Program-made: the position numbers and the translations under genes
Part shown: positions 26,527 through 34,947 of the stretch, piece after piece
How the letters are laid out: each line of letters starts with the position of its first letter
Position numbering within the stretch: the stretch's first letter is position 1
DNA from: an uncultured Chloroflexus sp.
GTDB taxonomy: Bacteria > Chloroflexota > Chloroflexia > Chloroflexales > Chloroflexaceae
Direction of reading: 5' to 3'
Length of the DNA stretch: 64,000 nt
Assembly: GCF_937951745.1 (NCBI RefSeq)
Contig: NZ_CALFBQ010000004.1
Location: forward strand, 1 to 64,000
Notes under the pieces: generated by a model
The model's database searches: none
What the model saw: the letters and a program-made list of their open reading frames with translations, nothing else
What the model was told of the DNA's origin: nothing

Positions 26527-26571
26527 GTAGAGACGTTGCATTGTAGAGACGTTGCATTGCAACGTCTCTAC
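26527..26571. repeat. Palindromic GTAGAGACGTTGCA repeat with tandem half
   Basis: The unit GTAGAGACGTTGCATT occurs twice in tandem (26527-26542 and 26543-26558), and the second forms a palindrome with TGCAACGTCTCTAC (26543-26571; 14-base arms, one-base centre). A decayed further half follows. It lies just after the M16C gene and could also act as a terminator. Confidence 0.85.
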
Positions 26572-26648
26572 TTGAGAGATGTTGCGTTAGTGGGAACGAG
26601 CAGAGCGGTAAGGAGCAACAGGGTTGTTGCCCTCATACGGAGGAACCT

Positions 26649-28208
26649 ATGCCGACTAGCGATCCAACCAGCTCGATCGGATCTATTGCTTACGAGGCCA
26701 CGATTGCCGATCTCCAGACAGCGATGGAGCGTGGTGCGCTCAGCGCTGAAGCGCTGACGATGGCCTGTCTCGAGCGGATCGAAGCCCTCAATCGGTCAGG
26801 ACCTTGCCTCAATGCCGTCATTGAGGTCAGCCCGTCGGCACTCGAAACGGCGATCGCGCTTGATACTGAACGTGATACACGTGGGCCGCGCGGCCCATTA
26901 CACGGCATTCCAATTCTGCTCAAAGACAACATCGACACGCTTGACGATACGGCTACGACGGCTGGATCGCTTGCTCTGCTCGGCTCGCGTCCGGCGGCGG
27001 AAGCGACGGTTGCGGCCCGCTTACGTGCGGCTGGAGCAGTGATCTTGGGCAAAGCGAATATGAGCGAATGGGCCAACTTCCGCAGCACCGCGTCGTCGAG
27101 CGGATGGAGTGCGCGCGGTGGGCAGGCGCGTAATCCGTATGTGCTCACGCGCAGCCCTTGTGGGTCGAGTTCGGGGTCGGCAATTGCGGTTGCGGCCAGT
27201 ATGTGCGTCGCCGCGCTCGGTACCGAAACCGACGGCTCGATCTCGTGTCCGTCAGCGCTATGTAGTGTGGTAGGGATCAAGCCAACTGTCGGCCTAACCA
27301 GCCGAGCCGGCGTGATCCCGATCAGCTTTACGCAGGATACGGTTGGCCCGCATGCCCGCTGCGTCGCCGATGCTGCCACCGTACTCGGCATCATCGCCGG
27401 GCCTGATCCGCGTGATCCGGCAACGGCAGCCGCAGCCGGTCATGTTCGCCCTGATTACCGCACCTGCTTGCAAGCCGATGCATTACGCGGGGCGCGGATT
27501 GGGGTGGTGCGCAGCGATCGCTTTGCCTGCTTTGGTCGCCATGTCGAACGGGCCTTTGACTATGCGTTGGCAGCAATGCGCGATGCTGGGGCGCATATCG
27601 TTGACCCGGTGAAGCTATCGGAAGAGGTACTGGCGTTCAGTGAAGCTGAGCTAACGGTGCTGCTCTACGAGTTCAAGGCGACGTTGAACCGGTATCTCGC
27701 CGAGCGCATCCCTGATCCGCAAGCAACCACACTGGCGCCGCGTTCGTTGGCTGAATTGATTGCCTTTAACGAACAGCATGCTGAGCGCGAATTGCGCTTC
27801 TTCGGCCAAGAGCTGTTGTTGCAAGCGATGGCAGTGGGTGATCTCGGCGATCCGGCTTACCAACAGGCGCTGGTGGCTAGCCGCGATGAGGCGCGGAAGG
27901 CGCTGGATACGGTGCTCTATGAACAGCAGCTCGATGCTCTCGTAGCGCCGGCGACCGGGTTAGCATGGCCGATCGATCTGATTGGCGGCGACCGCTACCT
28001 TGGCGGTAGTAGCTCATTACCAGCGCGGGCCGGCTACCCAATGGTGACGATGCCGGCTGGGAGGGCGTTTGGATTGCCGGTGAGCATCAACTTCATCGGT
28101 GGGGCGTGGTCGGAACCGATGCTGATCCGGTTAGCGTATTCCTTCGAGCAAGCGACTCGCTTTCGCCAGCCACCCGCTTACCGTGAGCGGATTGAAGGGG
28201 ACGAGTAG
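26649..28208 (+). CDS. Amidase signature-family hydrolase
   Basis: This 519-residue enzyme hydrolyses amides with a Ser-cisSer-Lys triad. K92 in PILLKDNIDT, the Ser cluster CGSSSGSA (171-178) and S197 in TETDGSISCPS fill the triad. It differs from GatA in the C-terminal half and in the Cys-rich SISCPSALCSVVG segment, and there is no gatB or gatC nearby, so it is probably a catabolic or peptide amidase. A GGAGGAA site lies 4 bases before the ATG. It is convergent with purF. Confidence 0.88.
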   Translation: MPTSDPTSSIGSIAYEATIADLQTAMERGALSAEALTMACLERIEALNRSGPCLNAVIEVSPSALETAIALDTERDTRGPRGPLHGIPILLKDNIDTLDDTATTAGSLALLGSRPAAEATVAARLRAAGAVILGKANMSEWANFRSTASSSGWSARGGQARNPYVLTRSPCGSSSGSAIAVAASMCVAALGTETDGSISCPSALCSVVGIKPTVGLTSRAGVIPISFTQDTVGPHARCVADAATVLGIIAGPDPRDPATAAAAGHVRPDYRTCLQADALRGARIGVVRSDRFACFGRHVERAFDYALAAMRDAGAHIVDPVKLSEEVLAFSEAELTVLLYEFKATLNRYLAERIPDPQATTLAPRSLAELIAFNEQHAERELRFFGQELLLQAMAVGDLGDPAYQQALVASRDEARKALDTVLYEQQLDALVAPATGLAWPIDLIGGDRYLGGSSSLPARAGYPMVTMPAGRAFGLPVSINFIGGAWSEPMLIRLAYSFEQATRFRQPPAYRERIEGDE

Positions 28209-28234
28209 TGGTATAGCGATGCTATGCCACTACC
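28206..28234. terminator. Hairpin between the amidase gene and purF
   Basis: GTAGTGGTATAGC pairs with GCTATGCCACTAC over 13 bases (one G-U pair) around a GAT loop. It overlaps both stop codons and fits a shared bidirectional terminator. Confidence 0.75.
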
Positions 28235-29702
28235 GTACCTCGAATACCTCTTTATCGACCACCTCAATCTCAACCGGATAGTTGCCGGTAAAACAGCCGG
28301 TACAGAAGGTGTCAGGGTCGCGTCCGGTTGAGCGGATCAGACCTTCCAAGCTCAGGTACGCCAAGCTATCAGCGCCGAGATGTTGGCGAATGCCCTCGAT
28401 CGTCATCCGATGGGCGATCAATTCGGGGTAGGTCGCCATATCAACGCCGAGGAAGCAGGGATGGCGGATAGGTGGCGATGAGACGCGCACATGCACCTCG
28501 CGCGCACCGGCCTCGCGCAGCATACGCACAATCGGGCCGCTAGTATTGCCGCGCACAATACTATCATCGACCAACACAACTCGCTTACCGTTCAGATTAT
28601 CGGTTAGCGCATTGAACTTGAGTGCAATGCCCAACTTGCGTAGCCGGTCATCGGGTTGAATAAAGGTGCGGCCGATGTAACGGTTCTTAATCAAGCCTTC
28701 CGAATACGGAATACCTGATTCTTGCGCATACCCGATCGCTGCCGGCGTCGCGCTGTCAGGGACGGCGATCACCACATCGGCGTCGCACGGCGCTTCACGG
28801 GCCAATTCACGGCCTTGCGCCACCCGCATGGCGTGCAGCACCTTGCCGTGCAGCATACTGTCGGGGCGGGCGAAGTAGATGTATTCAAACAGGCAGGCGG
28901 CGGTGTGCAGCGAGGGTTGGCGGGCAATGACTTGCGGCCCATCGAGGGTAATCTTCAGAATCTCACCCGGCTCGATCTCGCGCACAAAGTCGGCGCCAAT
29001 CGTGCCAAGTGCGCAACTCTCGGAAGCGACCACCCAGCCCTGTTCGCCGAGCTGGCCGAGACAGAGCGGGTGCAGGCCCCACGGATCACGCACCGCGTAG
29101 AGCGCATCGCGGGTGAGCACGGTCAAACAGTACGCACCTTGGGCACGCACCATAAAGACCTTCAGCTTCTCTTCCCACGTTCGCCCCTCGCCACCGGCCA
29201 ACATTTGGGTGATGACTTCACTGTCGCTGCTGCTGGTCAACCCGACACCGCGCTGCAACAGTTCACGGCGTAACGAAGCGGCGTTAGTGAGGTTGCCGTT
29301 ATGGCCGACGGCCAGCGGCCCTAGTGCGCTTTCGACGACGAAGGGTTGGGCATTCTCGAGCTTCGAGGAACCGGTGGTCGAATAACGGGTATGACCAATC
29401 GCCATATACCCACTGAGCGGGCGCAACTTCTCCTCATCAAACACTTGCGCCACTAGCCCCATATTTTTGTAGTATCGAATGCTGCGACCATTGCTCACCG
29501 CAATGCCGGCACTCTCTTGGCCGCGATGCTGGAGAGCATAGAGGCCGAAGAAGGTTAGGCGGGCGACATCAGCGTCGGCGGCGACGATGCCGAACACGCC
29601 GCATTCGTGACCCGGTTTGTCATCAGGGGTGGCGGGATCGTCTGTTTTGCCGGCAATGGTATGATTACGATCAGCTACGCCCGATAGCGATTGATCGTCC
29701 AT
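28230..29702 (-). CDS. purF: Amidophosphoribosyltransferase
   Basis: PurF makes 5-phosphoribosylamine from PRPP and glutamine, the first step of purine synthesis. The 490 residues match the Bacillus-type enzyme. The nucleophile C34 in HECGVFGI follows a 33-residue propeptide that would be removed to free the Cys. The PRPP loop VVLVDDSIVRGNT is intact. Cysteines in TAACLFEY, RHPCFLGVD and the late FCTGCF motif match the four ligands of the [4Fe-4S] cluster of oxygen-sensitive PurF. AGGAGG lies upstream of the ATG. No other pur gene is adjacent. Confidence 0.96.
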   Translation of the reverse strand: MDDQSLSGVADRNHTIAGKTDDPATPDDKPGHECGVFGIVAADADVARLTFFGLYALQHRGQESAGIAVSNGRSIRYYKNMGLVAQVFDEEKLRPLSGYMAIGHTRYSTTGSSKLENAQPFVVESALGPLAVGHNGNLTNAASLRRELLQRGVGLTSSSDSEVITQMLAGGEGRTWEEKLKVFMVRAQGAYCLTVLTRDALYAVRDPWGLHPLCLGQLGEQGWVVASESCALGTIGADFVREIEPGEILKITLDGPQVIARQPSLHTAACLFEYIYFARPDSMLHGKVLHAMRVAQGRELAREAPCDADVVIAVPDSATPAAIGYAQESGIPYSEGLIKNRYIGRTFIQPDDRLRKLGIALKFNALTDNLNGKRVVLVDDSIVRGNTSGPIVRMLREAGAREVHVRVSSPPIRHPCFLGVDMATYPELIAHRMTIEGIRQHLGADSLAYLSLEGLIRSTGRDPDTFCTGCFTGNYPVEIEVVDKEVFEVR

Positions 29703-29780
29703 GGAACATCATCCTCCTGCGCGCAGGGTTGGGGACACGTTGCAACGTTGCTATCTATGGAAAGTATAACACGGATCGCT

Positions 29781-32099
29781 ATGGCATCATTCGACAGGAC
29801 GCCGCCGCAGACCGGCATATCATGGGGAAAGGGTTGCCTCCTAACGGTCATCATGGTGATTGCGTTAGGGATTGGCGGGGTTTTGCGGCTGGTAGAAATT
29901 GGTGTAGGTCTGTTCGATTCGGGGGGGATTGGCCGCGCAGTTGTGATCTGGATCAGCCTAATCGTGGGCTTGATTGCTTTTGGGCTATGGGCCAGCCTGA
30001 CGCGCGGCGTAGTGCGCGCTGCGGCACTGCGCTGGCTGGCGGCGCTGCCATTACCGGCCATGCTCGCGTTCACGACCTTGATACCTTCGGCGGAAAGCCA
30101 ACTGATTGCGTTAGCTCAGCTTGGTCTCAGCTTGCTTTATGCACTCGCTCTGATGCTGCTTATTCGCCAGCCAGTGCAATGGAGGTGGACGCCGGTTGCC
30201 GTGAGTACAGGGTTGCTGGTGACGTTGCCATGGCTGGCGATTGGCGCACCCGGTTCGTGGCTGGATGTAGGACTGGCGTTATTGCTGGGTGCGGTTGTGG
30301 GTTGGGCTGGCGGGCAGGTGCTGGCGTGGCAACCGCCCATCAGTTGGCAGCGCGCTGAGGTTTCCTTCAGGGTATGGCTGCTCGAAGGCGCGGCGCTCAG
30401 CCTCTTGTTGTTGCTGCTTAGTCGGACATTAGGGCCGAATTATACCGCAGCCATGTTTCTCTTTTGCGCCCCGGCTGGTGGCTGGCTCTGGCTGGCACTC
30501 GGTCGGCAGGCAGGTCTGGCCGCTGTGACTCCGATCTCGGCACTATTTGGTACATTCTTCTTTGGCGTACCGTTAGCTTTCACTGATCCTGATGTCATGG
30601 TGGCGCTCCTGCTTGCTAGCAGTTTTCCCGAAGGGTTTCATTTGGCGATCGTAGCTGCTATCGGGCAAGCCTTGTTAGCATTACTGGCTACGCCGGTGGC
30701 ACTGTTCGTGGCGAATCAGCGAGTTCATACTGTGGGTGCCGGCTTCGTCGCAATAGGCGGATTGGCGCTGCTCATCGGCGGTGGTCGGGCAGCACCAACG
30801 GGCGACCGCCTGTTCGTGGTCTTGCGCGATCAGACTGATGTGAGCACGTTGGCGACAATTGCCGATTACGATCAGCGACGCATAGCCGTGTATCAGCGGC
30901 TCACGGCCCACGCCGAGCTGACACAGGCTGATCTACGGGCAACACTCGATTGGCTTGGGGTGCGCTACACGCCGTATTACCTTGTCAATGCGTTAGAAAT
31001 TGAAGCTGATCTGCCGCTGCGCCTCTGGTTGCAGAGCCGGCCAGAGGTGGCAGCAGTGATGCCGGCGCCGCACCTGCGGCCATTGCCGGTTGCGCCGTCG
31101 CCGGCAACGGGTGATCAGCCGCCGCCGGACTCGCCGCCGTGGAATTTAACGATGATAGGTGCGCCAGAGGCATGGGCGCTGGGTGTGCGTGGTGCAGGGA
31201 TTATCGTTGGTCAAGCCGATTCGGGCGTCGAGGTCGACCATCCTGAATTGAGCGATGCCTACGCTGGTCGTTTAGGCAATGGTGTTGACCATACGTACCA
31301 CTGGCTTGATCCATGGACAGGAGCGACCGCGCCGTATGATCTGGGCGGTCATGGCACCCACACCCTAGCTACTGTGCTGGGAAACAGTGTTGGCGTTGCC
31401 CCGGACGCCCAATGGATTGCTTGTGTCAATTTAGCACGCAATCTTGGTAATGCGCCGCGCTACCTCGATTGTATGCAATTTCTGTTTGCACCTTATCCAC
31501 CCAGTGGCGATCCGATGCGTGACGGCGATCCCATCCGGGGGGCGCACGTGTTGAACAACTCGTGGGGGTGCCCGCAAGACCTTGAAGGTTGCACTCCTAA
31601 TTCGTTACAACCGGCAGTACGTGCACTGCGAGCGGCTGGAGTATTTGTTGTCGCTAGCGCCGGCAATGACGGCCCGGCGTGTAGTTCGCTCAACGCGCCA
31701 TTGGCCATTTACGACGATGTGCTCACGGTTGGGGCGGTGGATGCTGATGGTCGGCTCGCGCCGTTCAGCAGTGTTGGCCCGGTGCTGAGCGATGGCAGCG
31801 CGCGTGTCAAACCCGATCTCGTTGCACCGGGGGTAGACATTCTCTCGGCCTTTCCCAACCAAAGTTATACGCGAGCAAGTGGTACCTCGATGGCCGGGCC
31901 GCACGTCGCTGGCGCAGTAGCCCTGCTCTGGTCGGCGAATCCGGCGCTAATTGGCGATATTGAGACAACCGAACGCATCTTGCGCGAAACCGCCCGGCCC
32001 TACACTGCCGCAGATAGCGAGCGGTGCGGGGCTGGCAATGGCGCCGGCGCGGGCATTCTCGATGTGGCAGCGGCGGTACGGCGGGCAATTGGGCGATGA
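29781..32099 (+). CDS. Membrane-anchored subtilase (S8) with polytopic N-terminus
   Basis: With the ATG at 29781 the protein has 772 residues. About ten hydrophobic helices fill residues 15-335. A segment near 340-430 looks like an inhibitor-I9 propeptide (DRLFVVLRDQTDV). The S8 peptidase follows, with D480 (GQADSGVEVDH), H524 (GGHGTHT), oxyanion N629 (SAGNDG) and S703 (GTSMAGPHVAG) all present. The protease should lie outside, tethered by the helical bundle. Cysteines in the catalytic domain may form disulfides. Upstream ATGs at 29691 and 29757 are in frame; a TATAAC box at about 29764 supports the later start. The role is unknown; the helices could be a transport or sensor unit. Confidence 0.82.
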   Translation: MASFDRTPPQTGISWGKGCLLTVIMVIALGIGGVLRLVEIGVGLFDSGGIGRAVVIWISLIVGLIAFGLWASLTRGVVRAAALRWLAALPLPAMLAFTTLIPSAESQLIALAQLGLSLLYALALMLLIRQPVQWRWTPVAVSTGLLVTLPWLAIGAPGSWLDVGLALLLGAVVGWAGGQVLAWQPPISWQRAEVSFRVWLLEGAALSLLLLLLSRTLGPNYTAAMFLFCAPAGGWLWLALGRQAGLAAVTPISALFGTFFFGVPLAFTDPDVMVALLLASSFPEGFHLAIVAAIGQALLALLATPVALFVANQRVHTVGAGFVAIGGLALLIGGGRAAPTGDRLFVVLRDQTDVSTLATIADYDQRRIAVYQRLTAHAELTQADLRATLDWLGVRYTPYYLVNALEIEADLPLRLWLQSRPEVAAVMPAPHLRPLPVAPSPATGDQPPPDSPPWNLTMIGAPEAWALGVRGAGIIVGQADSGVEVDHPELSDAYAGRLGNGVDHTYHWLDPWTGATAPYDLGGHGTHTLATVLGNSVGVAPDAQWIACVNLARNLGNAPRYLDCMQFLFAPYPPSGDPMRDGDPIRGAHVLNNSWGCPQDLEGCTPNSLQPAVRALRAAGVFVVASAGNDGPACSSLNAPLAIYDDVLTVGAVDADGRLAPFSSVGPVLSDGSARVKPDLVAPGVDILSAFPNQSYTRASGTSMAGPHVAGAVALLWSANPALIGDIETTERILRETARPYTAADSERCGAGNGAGAGILDVAAAVRRAIGR

Positions 32100-32133
32100 T
32101 CGGATTGTTCGCCTGATGTGATACACTCATAGT

Positions 32134-34173
32134 ATGAACCATCGCATGCCGTCACTCATCCGAACAGTTACATCGCGTTACCAGCGCACTGCATTGGCAT
32201 TTCTGATCTTGCTCTCGCTGGTGACGCTAGTTGTTGCGCTGAGCGCGCTGGGTGATGCAACGTTGCGCGCCGAGTGGCCGCGTTTGGCCGGGATGCTGGC
32301 GTGTCTTGGTGTAATGCTGGGATTGGCATGGCTGACCCCGCTGCGCGTCTTGACTACGTGGGGGCAACTCGCGTTGATTGGTCTTGAACTAGCGGCGGCA
32401 GCCGGTGCGCAACTGCTCACGGCGGCGCCGTTGATCGACTACATCTATCTTGTGCTCGTGTTACAGGGCATTATGCTCTTTCGGCCATGGGTGTGGGCGA
32501 TCATGGCAGTTGGGGTCTGGGCCATTTGGGCCGTTGTACGCTATCAGCTCTCAAAAGACCTGCTTGGCTGGTTGCAGAGCAACCTTGTGATTGCGTTTCC
32601 GGCCACGTATGCGATTATTGCCGCCTTCATTTACGCTCGTCACGTGCATCGCAGCGAACAGATGCAGGCAATGTTGCAGCAGATGCAGCAACGCTATGCC
32701 GCTTTATCTGCCTTTCTGCGCGATGTGCAACAGCGTGCAGCACGCGAAGAACGGCAGCGCCTGTTACATCTACTCGCGAGTGAAGTGCAGCAGGCGTTGG
32801 TGAATGCCGAGCAGAGTGTCACCGCCGCTTTGGCGATGGCGCAGACGAACCTTGGCCGGGTGCAGGCCGTGATTGATGTCCCACGAGCGGCGGCGGCGAA
32901 CGCGATCGAGCGTTTGCGGGCCACGGTGATGGCCTTACGCTATCAGTCGGGGAGTGACGAGTCGCCGCCGCGTCTGGCGCTGACTGGCGCCATTGATGAG
33001 ACCTTGATCGCGCCGCGCCCGAATCACATACTGGCATGGCTGTTACCGTCGCTCTTTGTCTCGTTGTCGTTGGGGTTGGCGTTGCTGCAACCGCACCCTC
33101 TGTCGCTGGGGGTATTGCTCTGGTTGGTGGCACTCGGCGGCTTGTTGATTGTGACCAGCGCATGCACCCAACAGGTGCGGCATGCCGTTTTTGTCCAACT
33201 GGGATTAGCGGCACAAACCCTGACAATTGGGCTGATGGCGGCTATGACCAATCTGTTGCCGCTACTCTGGGGGTTGTTGCTGGTGGCATGGCAAATGGCG
33301 AGCCGGCTGTCGCTCTTGCAATGGCTCAGGTTCGTAGCAGTGTTGCCACTCCTCCTCATAGTGGTAAGTTTTTGGCAGCCATTCGCACTTGACGTAACGA
33401 CAACAGTAAGCTTGCTGGTGGCAATGGTGCTGGTGAGTGCGCCGTTGTTGTTGGCTCGCTATCAGTTGCGCCGTCGTCAGCAGGTCGAGCAACAGGTTAA
33501 GTTCCTAGAAGCGGAGATGCAGCAACAAGCTAACGAGGTGCATAAGATTGCTGTGGCAGCGGAGCGGGCGCGGCTGGCGCGTGAGATGCACGATGATCTT
33601 GGCTCGAAACTGGTGTTGATCAACTTGACGTTGCAAGTTGCTGCCGAATTAGCTGCCGAAGATCCGGCTGCGGCCTGCGATCATTTGGCGAATAGCCGTG
33701 AATTATTGGGGAGCGCGTGGCAAAGCTTGTTGGCCGTCGTGGATGCTGAACTTCCGGTAGGTGCAACCCTGACCGAAACCTTGCGCCAGTTGGCAAGGCA
33801 ATGTGCCCAAAGTACACGCGCACGGGTGGAATTGGACATACAGGGTGAGGTTGATCATCTGGCAGCCCCGGTTATTCATTGTCTCTATCGTACTGTCCAA
33901 GAAGGTTTAACGAACGCCTGCAAACATGCGCGCGCTGACACGATTACCGTGCAAGTAAAGGTTGAAGGCGGCTGTGTGGTGGTAACGATCACAAATAACG
34001 ATTGTCCTGATCGCGTGCTGCTGCCGGTTGATCTGGGCAGTGGCAGCTTTGGTCTGATCGGGTTGCGGGAACGGGCCGAGGCGCTCGGTGGTGGTCTTGA
34101 GGCCGGGCCGTTGCCCGCAGGCGGCTGGCGGCTGCGCTTGGTGTTGCCGGCTGAAGATGAGGCTTCACTATGA
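32134..34173 (+). CDS. NarL-type sensor histidine kinase
   Basis: This 679-residue kinase autophosphorylates on H486 in the HisKA_3 motif LAREMHDDLGSKL. The ATPase domain follows with EGLTNACKHARA (N-box) and GSFGLIGLRERAEALGG (G-box). The N-terminal part has two blocks of membrane helices, about 18-165 and 298-440, with a soluble coiled region between, an unusual double sensor. The stop overlaps the regulator start by four bases (ATGA). The ATG at 32134 has no clear ribosome site, so the transcript may be leaderless. Confidence 0.9.
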   Translation: MNHRMPSLIRTVTSRYQRTALAFLILLSLVTLVVALSALGDATLRAEWPRLAGMLACLGVMLGLAWLTPLRVLTTWGQLALIGLELAAAAGAQLLTAAPLIDYIYLVLVLQGIMLFRPWVWAIMAVGVWAIWAVVRYQLSKDLLGWLQSNLVIAFPATYAIIAAFIYARHVHRSEQMQAMLQQMQQRYAALSAFLRDVQQRAAREERQRLLHLLASEVQQALVNAEQSVTAALAMAQTNLGRVQAVIDVPRAAAANAIERLRATVMALRYQSGSDESPPRLALTGAIDETLIAPRPNHILAWLLPSLFVSLSLGLALLQPHPLSLGVLLWLVALGGLLIVTSACTQQVRHAVFVQLGLAAQTLTIGLMAAMTNLLPLLWGLLLVAWQMASRLSLLQWLRFVAVLPLLLIVVSFWQPFALDVTTTVSLLVAMVLVSAPLLLARYQLRRRQQVEQQVKFLEAEMQQQANEVHKIAVAAERARLAREMHDDLGSKLVLINLTLQVAAELAAEDPAAACDHLANSRELLGSAWQSLLAVVDAELPVGATLTETLRQLARQCAQSTRARVELDIQGEVDHLAAPVIHCLYRTVQEGLTNACKHARADTITVQVKVEGGCVVVTITNNDCPDRVLLPVDLGSGSFGLIGLRERAEALGGGLEAGPLPAGGWRLRLVLPAEDEASL

Positions 34174-34829
34174 CGATACGTGTCCTCATTGTTGATGACC
34201 AGCCGCTGATTCGCACCGGTATCGCAACGTTGCTGGCTCGGAAAGCGGATATTGAAGTGGTTGGGCAAGCTGGCAACGGTCGTGAGGCACTAGCGCTGGT
34301 GGCAGAGCTTGATCCTGATGTTGTGCTGATGGATGTGATGATGCCAGTGATGGACGGCGTTGAAGCGACGCGACAGCTTGCTGCCCGTGGCCCGCGACCG
34401 CTGGTGATTATGCTCACTACCTTCCACGATGATGAGCGCGTGTTGCAATCGATTGCCGCTGGCGCGCGCGGCTATCTGCTCAAAGATGTTGATCATCGCA
34501 CACTGGCCGAGAGTATTCGCACGGTTGCTGCCGGTGGCGCACTGATCCACCCCCAGATTACTGCCCAACTCTTGCCGCGTCTGAGCCAGTTGGCTACCGC
34601 TGCGTCGCCGCCGGCTGAACCGCCTGTTGCTGAACCGGCGATTGCGCTGACTCCCCGCGAGCGCGAGATTCTGCTGCTGTTGGCGCAGGGCTATACGAAT
34701 CAAGAGATTGGCGAAAGGCTTGCGCTTAGTATCGGCACGGTCAAAAACCACCTCAGTGTCATTTTTGCGAAGTTGAACGTGCGTGACCGTACCCAAGCTG
34801 CGTTGTGGGCACGCGAGCACTTGCGGTAG
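34170..34829 (+). CDS. NarL/FixJ-type response regulator
   Basis: This 219-residue regulator has a receiver domain (1-120) with D9, D10, phosphoacceptor D55 in VVLMDVMMPVMDG and a Lys in GYLLKDVD, and a LuxR-type HTH (about 155-215: LTPREREILLLLAQGYTNQEIGERL). The two are joined by a Pro/Ala linker. It is coupled to the upstream kinase, which surely phosphorylates it. Its targets are unknown; the next genes downstream are convergent. Confidence 0.94.
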   Translation: MTIRVLIVDDQPLIRTGIATLLARKADIEVVGQAGNGREALALVAELDPDVVLMDVMMPVMDGVEATRQLAARGPRPLVIMLTTFHDDERVLQSIAAGARGYLLKDVDHRTLAESIRTVAAGGALIHPQITAQLLPRLSQLATAASPPAEPPVAEPAIALTPREREILLLLAQGYTNQEIGERLALSIGTVKNHLSVIFAKLNVRDRTQAALWAREHLR

Positions 34830-34883
34830 CATTGCTGGTAAAAATGGTGAGAGCGGAAGTACCACGAGCGCACTCGATTGCTG

Positions 34884-34916
34884 ACAGCGCGCGGCAAGGT
34901 ACTTGCCACGCGCTGT
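34884..34916. terminator. Hairpin between the response regulator and the C25 gene
   Basis: ACAGCGCGCGGCAAG pairs with CTTGCCACGCGCTGT over 15 positions with one mismatch around a GTA loop, between convergent genes. Confidence 0.7.
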
Positions 34917-34947
34917 AGACAGTGATGTTCGTCCAGTATGATCCGCA

